From assembly GCA_947561395.2 (NCBI GenBank), contig OX387184.1, forward strand, positions 14,550,205 to 14,614,204: a stretch of DNA of 64,000 nt, written 5' to 3'. Shown here piece by piece: positions 10,501 through 22,978 of this stretch (position 1 is the first letter of the stretch; every line of letters begins with the position of its first letter). The translations under genes were made by a program, and so were the position numbers. Below the pieces are notes generated by a model. That model was not told the DNA's origin. It saw only the letters and a list, made by a program, of their open reading frames with translations, and did no database searches. The stretch comes from Buxus sempervirens. Its lineage: Eukaryota > Streptophyta > Magnoliopsida > Buxales > Buxaceae.

Positions 10501-13500
10501 TATGCTTTAGAATTTTCCGGTGTATGTTTGCAGTTAGAATCTTATGATGTCCCAAGTTACTAGCTACCTCTGTAACCAGTAGGCAGATTGCTATTTCTTA
10601 TGAGATCAAAATGGTTCTGGGTCCTTTGCATCTGGGAAGATGTTTAAGTGACAAGCAAGAATTTTGATTTCACCTTTCAATTTCAATGGTTTTATTCTTC
10701 ATCTGTGGAGAACTCTCTCAGAGATTCTTTTTGCAGTGACTGATAATGCAAGTGCCAAAGGATAAAGTTTTTTAGTGGATAATGTCGTGCACATGAGACG
10801 ATTACGTTTTATGTATGAAAAACTACAATTTTGAATTAATTGCTATTTGTAAGGGATGAAATCATCGCTTTTTGAAGTTTTTGTTACAATTGAGGTTTTT
10901 GGTTCTACCGAAAGCTGTTCATGTTGGTGGAAAGAGAGATCCGATACTTTAATTATTGGCAATGCCATATCTGTTAGTTTCCAATTGGTTTTTGCTAGAA
11001 GTTAGGTCACTGGTAAATATATGGTAAAATCATATTTCTCAAGTTGTAGCCCACTTTTGAACTACATAAGCATTAGATGTCTGGTGATTTGGTGTCTTTT
11101 AAAGGATTTTTCCCCCCTTCTCTTTTGCCACCAGTCCACTGGATTTCATCTCATTCTGGAAAGTTGGATGGTGGCATGGACATTGTTATTTTGAAGATTT
11201 TAGATCATAATAAGTTTAATCAAGCAGGGCATGCTGGTAGTGTGAGGGATGTGTAGGTTGATGCTGTCTTGGTTGGGACAGTGGAGATGGGACTTAAAAG
11301 ATGAAGTATTGGTGCTTATGGCCCTCCAGATTGAATTCTTATTATTTCCTTGTTGTACAGATTATTAAAGCCCCTGTATTTTCCTTTTGTAGACTAGGTT
11401 GCAAACAGAATGAGGTGGAGTATTTTGTAACTTCCCGGAATAGTTCTTCCTATATAATCTCCTCTCAATGTGCTTAAATAAGGTTTCCTGTCTCTTTTTA
11501 TACTCGTCCCTGCCAGCTAGTCTGTGCTTAGCCAATTTTTTGGGTTAATGGGTGCCATCTGGATCTGTATGATGCAGATCTTCCATCATTCAATTCCATA
11601 TGTTGCTTTTTAATCTTCAAAAATTGAGTAATGGGAACCATCCAGGTTCTCGTCTAGGCTGTTTTGTGGTGCTCGAAGTGCCAACAAATGAGCAGATCTG
11701 TTGATCATGAAAGGAGAGCAAAACCCTTTTTATTGTTTTCAGATGTTCGAAGTCAAATGCTGGCCCTGGTCATCAGGCTAAAAAGAACAGAGGTATGAAC
11801 TGATATGCGGAATGGGTGATTTATCACTGTTTAAGCTTTGTTTGGTTGCTGGTATCAAAGAGATACTTATTTGGGGCCTAAGGTAAAGGCTCGTCTTCGA
11901 CCGTGATCTCCTTTTTGAGTGTTATATAACTGTGTATTAGATATTTTTTTCGTCCTTATCCTTTTTATCAAATGGTAGATCAACTTGTACAGATTCTCGC
12001 ATGCAGAAGCCTAGCCGGGACTGGCTTTGAGTTTCAGTCCATGCCTAAAGCTAAGGTCAATTATCTATGCATATTTTCATGGTGCATTTCTCATTTAGAG
12101 TTTTTGTTCGAAATGAATCCTCAATATTCAAGTGAAAATTATTTTTTTTTATTTTTAGAGTCCAAAGAATCCTCAAGATAGAAGAAATTTTTTATTTTAG
12201 AGACCTACAAAGAATAATATTTTATGTGTATGATTTTTGTTAATAATATTTATTATAATATTTATATTTAATAAATAACAAGAGGATGAGGAAGAAAATG
12301 TGGGACTTCAGGGATTCTGTCTAATGTTTAACTTTATATCACTTTAATTAAAAAACAAGCCTCTATCCTTTTTCACTCCCATGAGCAAATCTAGGAGTTA
12401 AAATCAGACTCCACTGATGTTGGTATATATTCTGGAAGCTGGATTCTGAAATCAGATGTCCAGCCAAAAACCACAGCCCAGTTATCGCGCGGTATTCTCA
12501 AAGCTCTCGTTCTGTCTTCCTCAAAGCTTTCCTTTTACCAGTTAAAAAAAGCCGAGTACTCTTTCTTTCTCCTCTCTTGTTCTCATCAGAATCGCAAGGA
12601 TTTTCGGCCAAGGTTTCAGTCGGAACGTAAGGGCAACAAAAAAGAATCTGTGTTGTCATAGTGTTTGTGCGCTCTCTCTCCCTCTCTCAAGATTTTCGGC
12701 CAAATACAATGGTCGGAGCAGCTATTACAGTTTCGTTGTAAAAGCAGAATGGATTCAAATGAGGAAAAGAGGATATATAATACAAATCTACAGAAAGAGG
12801 TTACTGGAATGAGTAGGGCACAGTTGTTGACTTTTGATAATTTACCGAATAACACAAGCTTTAGATAATGAGAAGATTTGACCATAGCTTTTGGTAGGCT
12901 CACAATTCCAGTGGCTTTTGCAGCGGGCCCCTTTTCTGATGATCGGTGGTAAACACCCAATACTTAGGAAGTTACTCTAGAACATAAAATATGGTAAATT
13001 ATCTGCCGCCATATATTGCAGCTAACCTTGCTTTTTGGCTTTGGTTTTAAAAAATTTTAAAAAGTTTTTCTTTTTGAAAAACACACCATGAAATGTTCCA
13101 CATGATTGCATCTCAAACAAGTAGCAAGATTATAGAAGAAGCAATTGCTCTAGATAGGCTCCACAGGGTCTCCATAGGGGAGGTCCCAACCACCGTCCTG
13201 GAGGCCGGGTTGGCATTCCTGGTAACCGTATAAGAGTTGAGAGTCATCATAAAGCACAAGGAAGCTTCTATAACACATTTGACAGAATCACATTTTGTTT
13301 ATGAAAGATCACATTTGTTCATCGTATTTTCTCAATCAGTTCGTCCGTGTTTTAAGAGTTTCAGAAGCTCTCTAAAATGTTCATACAAAGAGAATAATTA
13401 GTTAAAAGAACAACATCCTGAGGCCTCCCTATAATAAGCTACTAATTAAGCTGAAAAGATTAAACAAAGTTTCGTAGGAACTGATGAAGCACCGCCGGCT

Positions 13501-13508
13501 TTCGTTTC

Positions 13509-16500
13509 TCATTTCTTCCTCTTCTTCGGTGGCTGAAGGGCCTCTTCGTCTTCATCGTCTTCCTCTTCCTCTTCCTCATTGTCTACTTCTTCTTCTACCT
13601 CTTCTTCTACCTCTTCCTCATCCTCTTCCCCATCATCGTCGTCGTCGTCATCGTCGTCATCATCATCATCTTCACCATCTTCTTCTCCATCTTCCTCTTC
13701 CCCATTCTCTTCCCCTGCCCCTGCCCCTGCTCCACCATCCCCTCCTGAAGGCCCCTTCTTCCTTGAGCTACTGTCGTTGCTATTGGGTTTTTTGCCATCA
13801 CCTCCTCCATCTTCAGAAGACAGCTCCTCTTCACCTTCTCCATGTTCACCATCACCGTCACCATCATCATTATCGTCATCTTCGTTTCCATCTCCCTCAG
13901 CATCAACTGGATTGGAACGACTCTGATTGTGATGGTTTCCTGTGCTTTCCTGTTTGTTAGATTCTGTAGAACCGAAGAACTCCTGAAATCATTTCACAAG
14001 GATATGTATATGTGTAGTCAGAAAAAGCAGTAAACCACACCAGTATATAAGCCTGGAGAGCACTAGAAACGGCCAATGCAAGGGATTGCACAAAGCAGAA
14101 TGCTCCCTAAAGCGATTTTTTGCATATTATAAAATGGTGGAATCTAGGAAGGCCCAAAAGAATGTTATTGAAGGTTAGAACCAGGCAACAACTCAGTCAC
14201 AGTGTAAAATGGCACTGATCCAAAGCACCAGAAGCATGTGCTATGAGTGAATAGTTTTCTCGATGACTTGCAAAATCCAAATACCAACTATACAAAGTGT
14301 TGATGCTGAAACTTATGTAATATGAATTTCAACAAAACAAAACCAGACAGATTCTGCATCAAGCAAATATTAGAGAAAACCACAAAGTCAAGACAAATCC
14401 AAAGTTCTATACTAGTTGATCTCCACACTCCCATATCAACCCAAAGGTAAAGGGGCACTACAGTGTGAAATTCAATCCCATATTTCTATATAAATAAATG
14501 ACTCATTTGGCCATGAAAAACAAATAAATTCAAGTTATTTGTGAGCTTGAATAACATTACATCTCATGCAGAGACACTTACAAATCTTGAGTAGATGTGT
14601 ACAGACAATTACTTGCACTTCCACCAGCATGTGCGACATTTTACCAAAAAAAAAAGGTATAGGTATAGGTTTGAAACAATCTTGCACTCTACTTTTCCTT
14701 CATGTATCTAACCATTTTGCTTTATTACAAGGAAGTATTTTCTAATTAATCTACCCTGACAAGCAAAAACATACTAGGAAGTTTTAGAGATTGCTATACT
14801 CTTTTGGTAGTTCAATTTAAGATACTTTAGTTGGTTTGTTTTAGGAAAGTTGATTCAAATGCTTGAATAGCTGCTACAAAACTTCACCAGCAGACAAATA
14901 CACGATAAGATTTATCTGAAATATATCGAGTTTATTAGACAAAATTATTTGGTTATGTTATGTGGCCAGAATAGCTTTGAACCTTAACAAGCTCCTCAAG
15001 GACACCAATTCCAAAATATATAAAATCTACAGGAAAAATCGAAGTTCAAAAAAAAAAAAATTTTTTTTTGAAGAAGAATGTGCTGAAAAGGCAACTGGAA
15101 TGATGAAAATGATATAAATAGTGATGCAGTGTAAGACTTGCAAAATTTACCAGTTGGAATGATGAAAATGTTATAGATTCTGTGCAAATAAATGACTAAT
15201 TTAGACACGAAAAGCAAGGAAATTCAAGTTATTTGTGAGCTCGCATAACATTACATCTCATGCACAGGCAATTACATGTGTTGAGTTGATAGGCACAGAC
15301 AATTACTTGCAATAAAATTATTTTGCCTAAATGTTTAGTTCCCTATCTTTCTATTAAGGATTCTCAATGAATATAAAAGGTCATAACAATGGCACTCGCA
15401 AGTAACTTCACTGTTCAATTTTCACCTTGATCTTGATGTTGCAGGACCTAATCCTATCTAACTATCAAAAATAAGAATTTTAGCAACAGATAGCTTCAGC
15501 GTTGATACTGTATAAAAGAAAAAGTTCTCTTTTCCTCAGGCTGTTTAAAAATCGTATCAATCAGGTCAAAATCTATACAAACTGAGAGTTTCAATATTCC
15601 TCATAAAATTTTCTGCATCGACATATAGAAACCTTAATAGGATACACAGTTATAATAAAATCTTGTAGATGTTATGCCATGGAGATGATGTGTGGATAGC
15701 AGCCTTTTCCAAATATCCAATTCAGGAAGTTCCTGATTTTATGGATTGTCCAGATTGCCAGACCATGTGAGCGTATACAAAATGGAAATGTTTCTCACAG
15801 GCATATTTCACAAAGTATAGGCAAGGCTGTCAAATTTTCAGTAAATCACAATCAAATTTTCAGACATTTGAGAAACACTCAAAAGTTATTATTTTTACTA
15901 AAAAATAATAACTATGACATGTGTACATATAAATCTCAAAAAATATTCAGAAACTTACAAATAAAATGTCTGATAATTATAGGCTGTGGTTTCACACAAG
16001 GACCCCAACAATATGATTCCATATTGTTTGGCATTTGAAGTGTTTGGCAACTGTTCCCCATGTGCATCGTTATGTCTTTCCCCTAACAAATTATAACCCA
16101 ATGAATATTTAACAATCTAAATATCATGCCTACATGCACACGCACCAGTCCACATTCCAAAAGGAAATTGTTACCTTCTTTTATGATTTTCACTTCTGTC
16201 CTTTATTGGTTTTCCACAATCCAACTGTAAATAATGGAACTGTCTATAATGGAACTGTCTTAAGGTTGATGAAGATGTTATTTGATAGAGTTGATTTTAA
16301 AGGTGAGACTAGGGCTATCAATGATCCGGTTCAAATCTAGCTTGAACCTTAATATATGTCGTGTGAAACCCAATTTGAGTTCCAATTTTATCTTTATATC
16401 CTATCCTAATTCAATTATTTGTTGATTAATAAATCCATACTATATATAACAAGAGTAGGCCAAATCGTGTCAAACAAAATGATCCCCGTTATACACCACC

Positions 16501-17173
16501 AAGATTTATTATTGAAAGGGCATAATAATCAAAACTGCGTCACTTTTTTAACACTTAAATAATCATTATAAAACTGTTCTGCCGAACTATCTCTTACCTA
16601 AGTCTCTCTTCTAGTTTAATTAACCCAAAGCCGATTTGATGCGGTCTAATCTAACCATGCCGTTGCCTGCTTTTGAAAAGGCAAATAAGGTCTCTTATTG
16701 GGATAGTGGTAATTAAAAAGAAAAGTCGAAATCGAGTATTCCCACCGAAAAAAACGAAGAAAAAGATCAAACAGAATATTCCAATTCTACTAATAAAACA
16801 AATATAAAACACCTACTTAATAAATTTGACCCTTGAGTTTTAGAAAGCAATACTATATTGAACTGGGCCCTTCGCAGCTAACAACCTAATTAAATTAAGA
16901 TGCGTGGCAATTAACGTAACGGAGGCCAACGGCGCAACTTAACCAGCAACATAAAACCAGAAGAAAAGCAAAGAAAACATCTCATGCAGTTCCGAATTTA
17001 CTGAGAGAAAAAAAAAAAAGGCAAATAAGATTTGAGATTGAACATGCCTGAGTCGACGCGAGTTCTGTTTTGACAAGAGCGGGGGCTAGCAGAGTGGCTA
17101 GTGTTCCCTTGGCGCTTGTTAGCATGGAACACTGGTTAACCATTATCGGAACAGGACCCTGGCTATTCTCCAT
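13509..17173 (-). CDS. Acidic low-complexity protein of unknown function, two exons
   Basis: Proposed join on the minus strand: exon 1 17173-17048 (42 codons), exon 2 13982-13509, giving 199 aa. Exon 1 starts MENSQGPVPIMVNQCSMLTS and ends ACT CAG directly before GCATGT. No GT donor fits as well, so a GC-AG intron of 3,065 bp is inferred; the acceptor is atgatttcag. Phase is 0 on both sides and the frame stays open. Exon 2 begins EFFGSTESNKQ, then becomes a D/E/G-rich tail with about 13 consecutive Asp near its middle, and ends QPPKKRKK, a likely nuclear localisation signal. Plant proteins like this are often auto-labelled VHS3-like on acidic composition alone; I assign no function. A 5' UTR intron is likely (donor pattern ATTCCAG/gtatgg near 17787). 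The long plus-strand Ser/Pro/His frames over exon 2 are shadows. Confidence 0.65.
14491..15312 (-). repeat. Dispersed direct duplication in the intron of the acidic-protein gene
   Basis: Two copies of about 125 bp, at 14491-14617 and 15184-15311. Both contain 'aaattcaagttatttgtgag', then 'ataacattacatctcatgca', and end in 'acagacaattacttgca'. The rest of this intron (13983-17047) is AT-rich, with an A/T palindrome near 15049-15070 and no supported gene. Confidence 0.75.
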
Positions 17174-18150
17174 CTGAATGGCCCAAAAATAAAAATCTGT
17201 AAGCAACAACAAGGTGATATGGTGACCGTTAGATCGGCTCCGTGATCAGGATGAGCCGTTAGATCTCCAAACGAAGATGAAGCACAAAAGATTCTTTCGC
17301 TTGTAGAAGAAAATATTGAACTGAAAAAACAGAAATATATTTGATGAGAATATATGGAAAATATCAGAGGAAAATTTTTATCTAATAATTGGAGAAGAAG
17401 AGGAAGACGAAAACTCTCCTCGACCGACGAAGTCAGCCTGAGAAAACCGGAAGTTTCGCCGAAATGATCAAAGCAAAGTGATCTAAAGAAAAGAAAAAAA
17501 TCAAAAGAAAAGGCTTCAAAAGTAAAAGATGAAGCATCTAGACTCAGAAAGGGAAGATAGAACATTTATATGAAGAAAATCGGAAGTTTGAGATAATCGA
17601 GTCTGATGTTACGCATATCACTCTACCTCGCCGGAAACTTGGAGAAAACCGAGTAGAGATTCGACAAGCAAAACGAAAACCTTCGGATTGAGCTAACGAA
17701 GCGAGTAATCAAAGACAGAAACGCGAATTGTCCTTCAAAAACCTAACATCGTTCAAGGAAACAAAGCAATCGGATGGAAAAACCATACCTGGAATGAAGA
17801 TCTGGAGACGAAGCTAGCAGATCTGAGGTTTTGCGGCTCTAAAACCTCTGTGAACACACATCAGAAGTTCCTTTCATTTCTGACCGTTGGATCTCGATCA
17901 TACAGATATAAGACAACGCAGAGGAATATATACCAGAGCGAGGGTGGTAGAGAACATGAGCAAGGAGTTTTTCCCAAAGACTGACCGTAATCTTTCACCG
18001 AGGAATTGACGAAGCGGGCAGAGCCATACCTGAAAGGGTATTTGTGTCTTTTCGACGATTATTCGACGAAGAAACGTGGCATGATGCGATTAGTCATACA
18101 AGCAATACAGGTGAGGAAGCTTTATTCGACGATTTTTTTTATTGGAAAAT

Positions 18151-20187
18151 TACCGTATACCCTATCTTTTAAAATATAATTCCAAAATAAACTACTTTCA
18201 CAACCAATTACCAAGTTTACATTAATTATATAAACAAAATGATAGAATGCCCTACTGCAAATGTTAGGAGACAAAAAAATGCCCCTTTTGTCTCCGGCTT
18301 ACAACTCACAAACCTAGTTTTTATACTCTAGGATGATAAATACAAAAATAACCTACCAACGAATCGGTTTTAAGTTAAACCGATCTCTTTTTAAAAACCC
18401 AATTCTTTTGTTTTTCTTCAATCCTTAATTTTGAAAACCACCATTCTTCAACATCTTCCAACCTAAAAGCATCTTTTGTTCTCTCTCTCTCTCTCAATCG
18501 TTATGTTCCAATGGGTTTCCCACAACCACTATAAATAAAAAGGGGTCACACCAAGGTATTAGAAAATGATGCTATTCTCTGTTATGTTCTTACTAGGATT
18601 CCCCCGGAATATGAAATTTTCGGCTGTCATAGCAAATTTAATTAAGAACTAATTTGCTGTAATTTGCATCAACAGAAAGAAAGAATTACTTACTCATGTT
18701 GACGAGGTTGAAGATAATTCTAAATTTGGCTGCTTATGGTGACAGATAGAGCGCATCGTCGAGTTTGCATTCAGTAACAATTGATCCAAGCGTTCTAAGC
18801 ATTTCATATCTTACCGTTTCCGCTTCTTTCTAATTCGAATAACTCCAAGTGAAATCTTGCGTAAGCTAACTCAAGCAAGGATGTTAGATCTTTAATGCCA
18901 TTGGAGATGTGTTGAAGAGGATAAAATTTGAGAAGAATTGCAGGGTTTCTGATGTATGGACTTTGGAGTGATCAAATTCACACCAATGTTAGTCGACAAT
19001 TATTATTGATACCCTTATATGATTTGACAAAAGAAATGTTGGCCGTCTATAAAAAAAAACTTCAATTTGGATATAAGCTTCAATTTGAGAAAGAAAAGGT
19101 TGTGGCCAGGAGACGATCCCCAAAAATATACACACCAGAACCCCTTCAAGACATAAACAAAGCAAAACCCTAAAATAATTGTAAAGCTGATCCTTTGTCG
19201 TCCTTATTCAACTCGTCCATTAGCAATCATATAGTCCCCAATATCTAGCAAAACCCCTCCATTGTTAGTTGTAATGGTCCCCAACAGCTTGCTCAACTCC
19301 ACATCGTTCCTCACCTCAACCAGTGTATATAGACCATATTAGAGATGAAACCTTGCACAAACAAGAAACCAGCTGTCAACGATTAACAACAAAACAAAGA
19401 AAATCACTCACTAAGGCGATGAGAGATACAACAGAGCTTCTGCAACCACCTAATTGGCATATCTCCAGATTTCGATAAGCCTGATGATTCTCTTGATGAG
19501 GAATTGCAAGCCTGCCTTTTGAGAGCGAGAAATCGATTTGGAAGCTTTCGGCTTCCCTCGTCGACCTTTCATCGTAGCTGCATAGCTTCATCTTACTATT
19601 TGATTGTGCGCTTGAAGGAACAATGAGGGGGTGGAGGGGGAAGATAAATCATCGGCTTTTCCTTTCTTACAAAATTCGACCAATTTGGTCGGAAAACAAA
19701 ATCAGGCATTTTGGGTGTTTGAAGGCATTTGACAGAACAATTGAGAAGATAGAGAGAAAGAGAGAATGTTTTAGGTTAGTCATTGTCTTTTTGTAACAGT
19801 TTCTGATGCAGAAGCATCGGAGGCGAAATCCACGGCAATCTCCACTCAATGGAGAAAGCTCTTGGATCTGCAATCTAGGTTAGAGGATGTTGAAGAATGG
19901 TAGTTTTCAAAAATAAGGGTTGAAGAAAAACGAAAGAGTTGGGTTTTAAAAAGGAGAATGGTTTAACCAAGAACAGGTTTGTTGGTAGGTTATTTTTGTA
20001 TGAACCACCCTAAAGTATAAAAACTGGGTTTGTGAGTTGTAAAACGGGGGCAAAAGGGGCATTTTTTGTTTCCTAACATGTGCAGTAGGGCATTCTGTCA
20101 TTTTATTTATATAATTAGTATAAACTTGGCAATTGGTTGTGAAGGCAGTGTATTTTGAAATAATGTTTTAAAAGATAGATACCATTA
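18151..20187. mobile_element. MULE-like element with about 312-bp terminal inverted repeats
   Basis: The left arm 18151-18464 and right arm 19876-20187 are inverted copies at high similarity. Shared pieces include 'cacaaccaatt.ccaagttta', 'gaatgccctactgca.atgt', 'aaaatgccccttttg' and 'acaaaaataacctaccaac'. Long arms and a gene-derived interior fit a non-autonomous Mutator-like (Pack-MULE) element. No transposase was found inside. The outermost bases are A/T-rich, so I could not fix the exact ends or a 9-11 bp target duplication. Confidence is higher for the inverted-repeat structure than for the superfamily. The interior carries a broken histone H2A fragment plus sequence I do not recognise (about 18500-19190, including an 81-codon plus-strand frame). 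Confidence 0.65.
19225..19566 (-). pseudogene. Decayed histone H2A (H2A.X-like) gene fragment inside the MULE-like element
   Basis: Read on the minus strand from 19566, the sequence encodes [19 protein letters not shown] then LQF, matching the H2A N-terminal tail and start of the fold; the RGKPKA tail is like plant H2A.X. Decay follows, with a stop where the family has the GKYAERVG region. A GTGAGT donor-like site is at 19411. A second piece at 19320-19225 reads VRNDVELSKLLGTITTNNGG, matching the H2A C-terminal segment. The central helix region between them is missing, so it cannot make a histone. The retained intron-like stretch suggests capture from genomic DNA rather than from mRNA. Confidence 0.75.
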
Positions 20188-20189
20188 AA

Positions 20190-22800
20190 AAAAAAAGAAG
20201 CTTGATTTCAACTTCATTTAACTCGCTTTAATTATGAAAATCAATACTAGTTTTCTTGTTTGTTTTTTTTTTGGGAAAATCAAGAGTCAGAGGAACAACA
20301 ACTCCGAACACATTTTTTAAATTAAAAGGGTTGGTGATAATCAAACGAAAGGATATGGATCCTTCAAGTCAGGATCAAATCTTAACTTGAAGCCAAGTAA
20401 GGTGCCGTTTGAATAGATTTTTGGAAGCAACTTTTTTGATTTTCAAAGCAAAAAACATAACTTTTAATTTAGTATAAATAAACCTTTTTTTCTAATTATT
20501 TTTTGAACCTAAACGATTTAATTTTTTTTTAAATCAAATATTTATTTTAGAACCAAAGCAATATTTAAAAAGATAAGTTTTCCTACCACCACCACCACAG
20601 AAATTGATGTCTAAGGGTGCACCTCAGTTTGGGTTGGTCCAGCTTGACATTACTCAAGACTAAACTGAGGTTTGTGACTATTAAATTAAAACCGAACTGA
20701 ACTATATTGAAAACCAATCACTATAACCCAAAAGCCGAATTGAATATATATGCATATATAGGTTCAGTTCGGTTCCGATTCAATTCACTTTCAGTAAAGC
20801 ATATTATTAAGTCGGGTTTCAGTTCAATTAACCAAATGATCAACTCAAAACAGAATCAAAATAAATTAGGTTTTTATAAAGTTTAGAACCAAAACTGAAC
20901 CATAAGCTTTAAAAACCAAGCTTTGAGTTGGGCAAGTAACAAAATTTTAGTTTTAAACGCTAAAAAGTAACTACGCAATAACAACCTTTCAAAAGTCTAT
21001 CCAATGAACACCACCTACAACATACCATCAGCGGAAACTAGGGCGCTTATAAATGCTTAGATGACATACAAAAGAACCGCCCTACAATCATGGTAAAGAA
21101 TTGCAATGTCATATGTCCAGAATTTTTATTCCTATAGAGAATAAAAGCCAAGCTAAAGAACCAAAAAGGTTCTTGCACAAAAGACGTATAAAAAGAGTCT
21201 TGGTCTTGCCTCGCCTTTGCGAAACAAACGGAACCCACTATGTGTTCGGTCCCATGAAAGAGATCTACAATAGCAAAGCAGCAACGTCCTCTTTGAAGAT
21301 ATCCTCCCTTAATCAATTATGCATTGACAAGATATAAGAAACTTAGGTTCTGTAGTTGCGTTGCACTCTTGCATAGCATCTAACGACACAACACCACACA
21401 TAATTTCCTAACCTTGATGTGGAAAGGAACTTCAGCTTGCAAGAGACTGCTCTTTGATAATTTGCTTACCTTGCCCTTGTGTTAAGCATTGCAGTCTCCA
21501 TGGATTTCCTTTTGTCCAATCATGAACAGAGAGGAGATTATCTTTAAAGCAAGGACCTTTACGCCAATGTTATACAAAGTCCAATTTTTATGTTCTACTT
21601 CCCAATTCTCCCAGTTATTTCTTTTCTTACACACCTTATCAGCTTGGATGGTACGATAACAAATTAAATCCCAAACCTTTCGAGAGCCTGCTATGGTACA
21701 GTGACCATTACATGTGGGGCCCACCGAAAGCGCGCATGGTCGCGTCTCAAGTCTAGAGCGTTTCACCGGATCATGGCGAGAACTGAAAAAAAAATGAATT
21801 TGTCTTACAAAACTGACACCCACAGTTTTGATATTTAGCCACAAGACATGCATCCAGAGATTAGAACATCTTCATTCTGTTCAAGAATCACAAAAATAGT
21901 GTCAGTTACTGGTATCCTCTCACTGTCCACCAGCGCCTCCTACCAATTTCAAAGTTCAAAATCCAAAGAACAATAGCATCTGAAAAAGTTTTCAAGCATT
22001 AGGGACTGCCACTGTTGCATCATTGACATTTTTTATGTAAAATTTCTCCACTAATTAGAAAGACAAAACTTGGTTCCTATTATTAACTAATAGCTAGATA
22101 ACTTGTAAATGTCCAGAAGAGAAAATATGAGACATTTCCACATATATATATAATGCTAACACCTGATATGAAACAATCTAATCAGGAACTTCTGAACAGC
22201 TTTCAGTTCAAGTCATTCTACTCCCTATGCCAACATTGGTTTATCATCCACTATCATCTAGCACAAATTAGACATAGAAGCTATTTTGATTCCATGACCA
22301 TCACACCCCAGATAACATATAAAGTACACAATGAGACAATAGTTATGACTAAAACAAAGTAACTATAGCTTTTGCAACTTACTGCTATAACAAATAATGT
22401 GATAATTAGCATTACCAACTCCGGTTGAGAAACCAGCAAAAAAAATACTTTCAAAAAACCAATGTGATAACATTACTGGTCTTAAACGTTCAAGTTTGGG
22501 TTACAATTTTTTGAAAATTCCAAGTTTTATTCCGAATAGTTCATCAATATATATACTTATGAAATTAAGTACTCTAATCCTCCTAAAGCCCTTAGGTATA
22601 CCTTGGTTTTGATTTATCAACATAAATTCCACAGAAGTCAAAATAACAACAATAAGACAGGCGGAAAAAGGTAACTTGTCACAAATGAGCTGAGCCATAA
22701 GATAAATGACCACAAGCCTATTGTACAACAGTATGCGATCATTATCATATGATCCCTTGCCTCAAAGTGGGTCCATCCATGTGGATTATTTAGCACAATA
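20190..22800. other. Gene-free repeat-rich stretch
   Basis: No gene is supported. At about 20620-20960 the DNA is dominated by short 'ggttcagttcgg / ccgaactgaac'-type words in both orientations, typical of an old plant repeat. At 21000-22740 the short open frames match no family I recognise. Confidence 0.45.
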
Positions 22801-22816
22801 ATAACTTTGGAACTCA

Positions 22817-22978
22817 ACATTTGTTTGGCATGCATGGAAAGAGAGAAATCAGAGAATCTTCAAGGATAGCATATCAACAGAGGCAGTTATTGAAGCCATT
22901 TTACAATTGGTGGCTAGTTGGATGCTGAATAAACCAGAGCTTAGTGGGATTCCTTTGGCTAACTTATTGGGGCAGTAG
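22817..22978 (+). mobile_element. LINE 3'-terminal ORF remnant
   Basis: A 53-codon open stretch reads FVWHAWKERNQRIFKDSIST and continues to a TAG. The 'W.aWKERN.RIF' pattern is the usual C-terminal end of plant LINE reverse-transcriptase polyproteins. No upstream RT domain is visible, so this is a 5'-truncated copy. Confidence 0.6.

Larger units (their letters stand above)
5022..12300 (+). other. Probable long 3' UTR/intron region of UBA2 copy 1
   Basis: No protein gene is supported here. Splice-bounded small exons on the same strand can be seen: 11743-11792 (after tgttttcag, before gtatga), 12007-12055 (after gcatgcag, before gtcaat) and one starting at 12159 (after atttttag). AATAAA follows near 12270. 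With the donor at 5018 they suggest 3' UTR exons behind a roughly 6.7-kb intron; UBA2 genes in Arabidopsis are reported to have alternatively spliced 3' UTR introns. Exon 1 joined to the 11743 exon gives a TGA at the junction, so the protein would lose only its last residue. The interval also holds a CT microsatellite and several local duplications. Confidence 0.4.

Noticed and set aside
12540..12960. Possible small gene with a duplicated 'aggattttcggccaa' phrase
   Set aside because: The short frames on both strands match nothing and no splice-supported coding exon was found.
13484..13960. Long plus-strand open frames rich in Ser/Pro and in His/Leu
   Set aside because: They are the antisense of the D/E-rich exon 2 of the minus-strand acidic-protein gene; the splice signals and frame support the minus strand.
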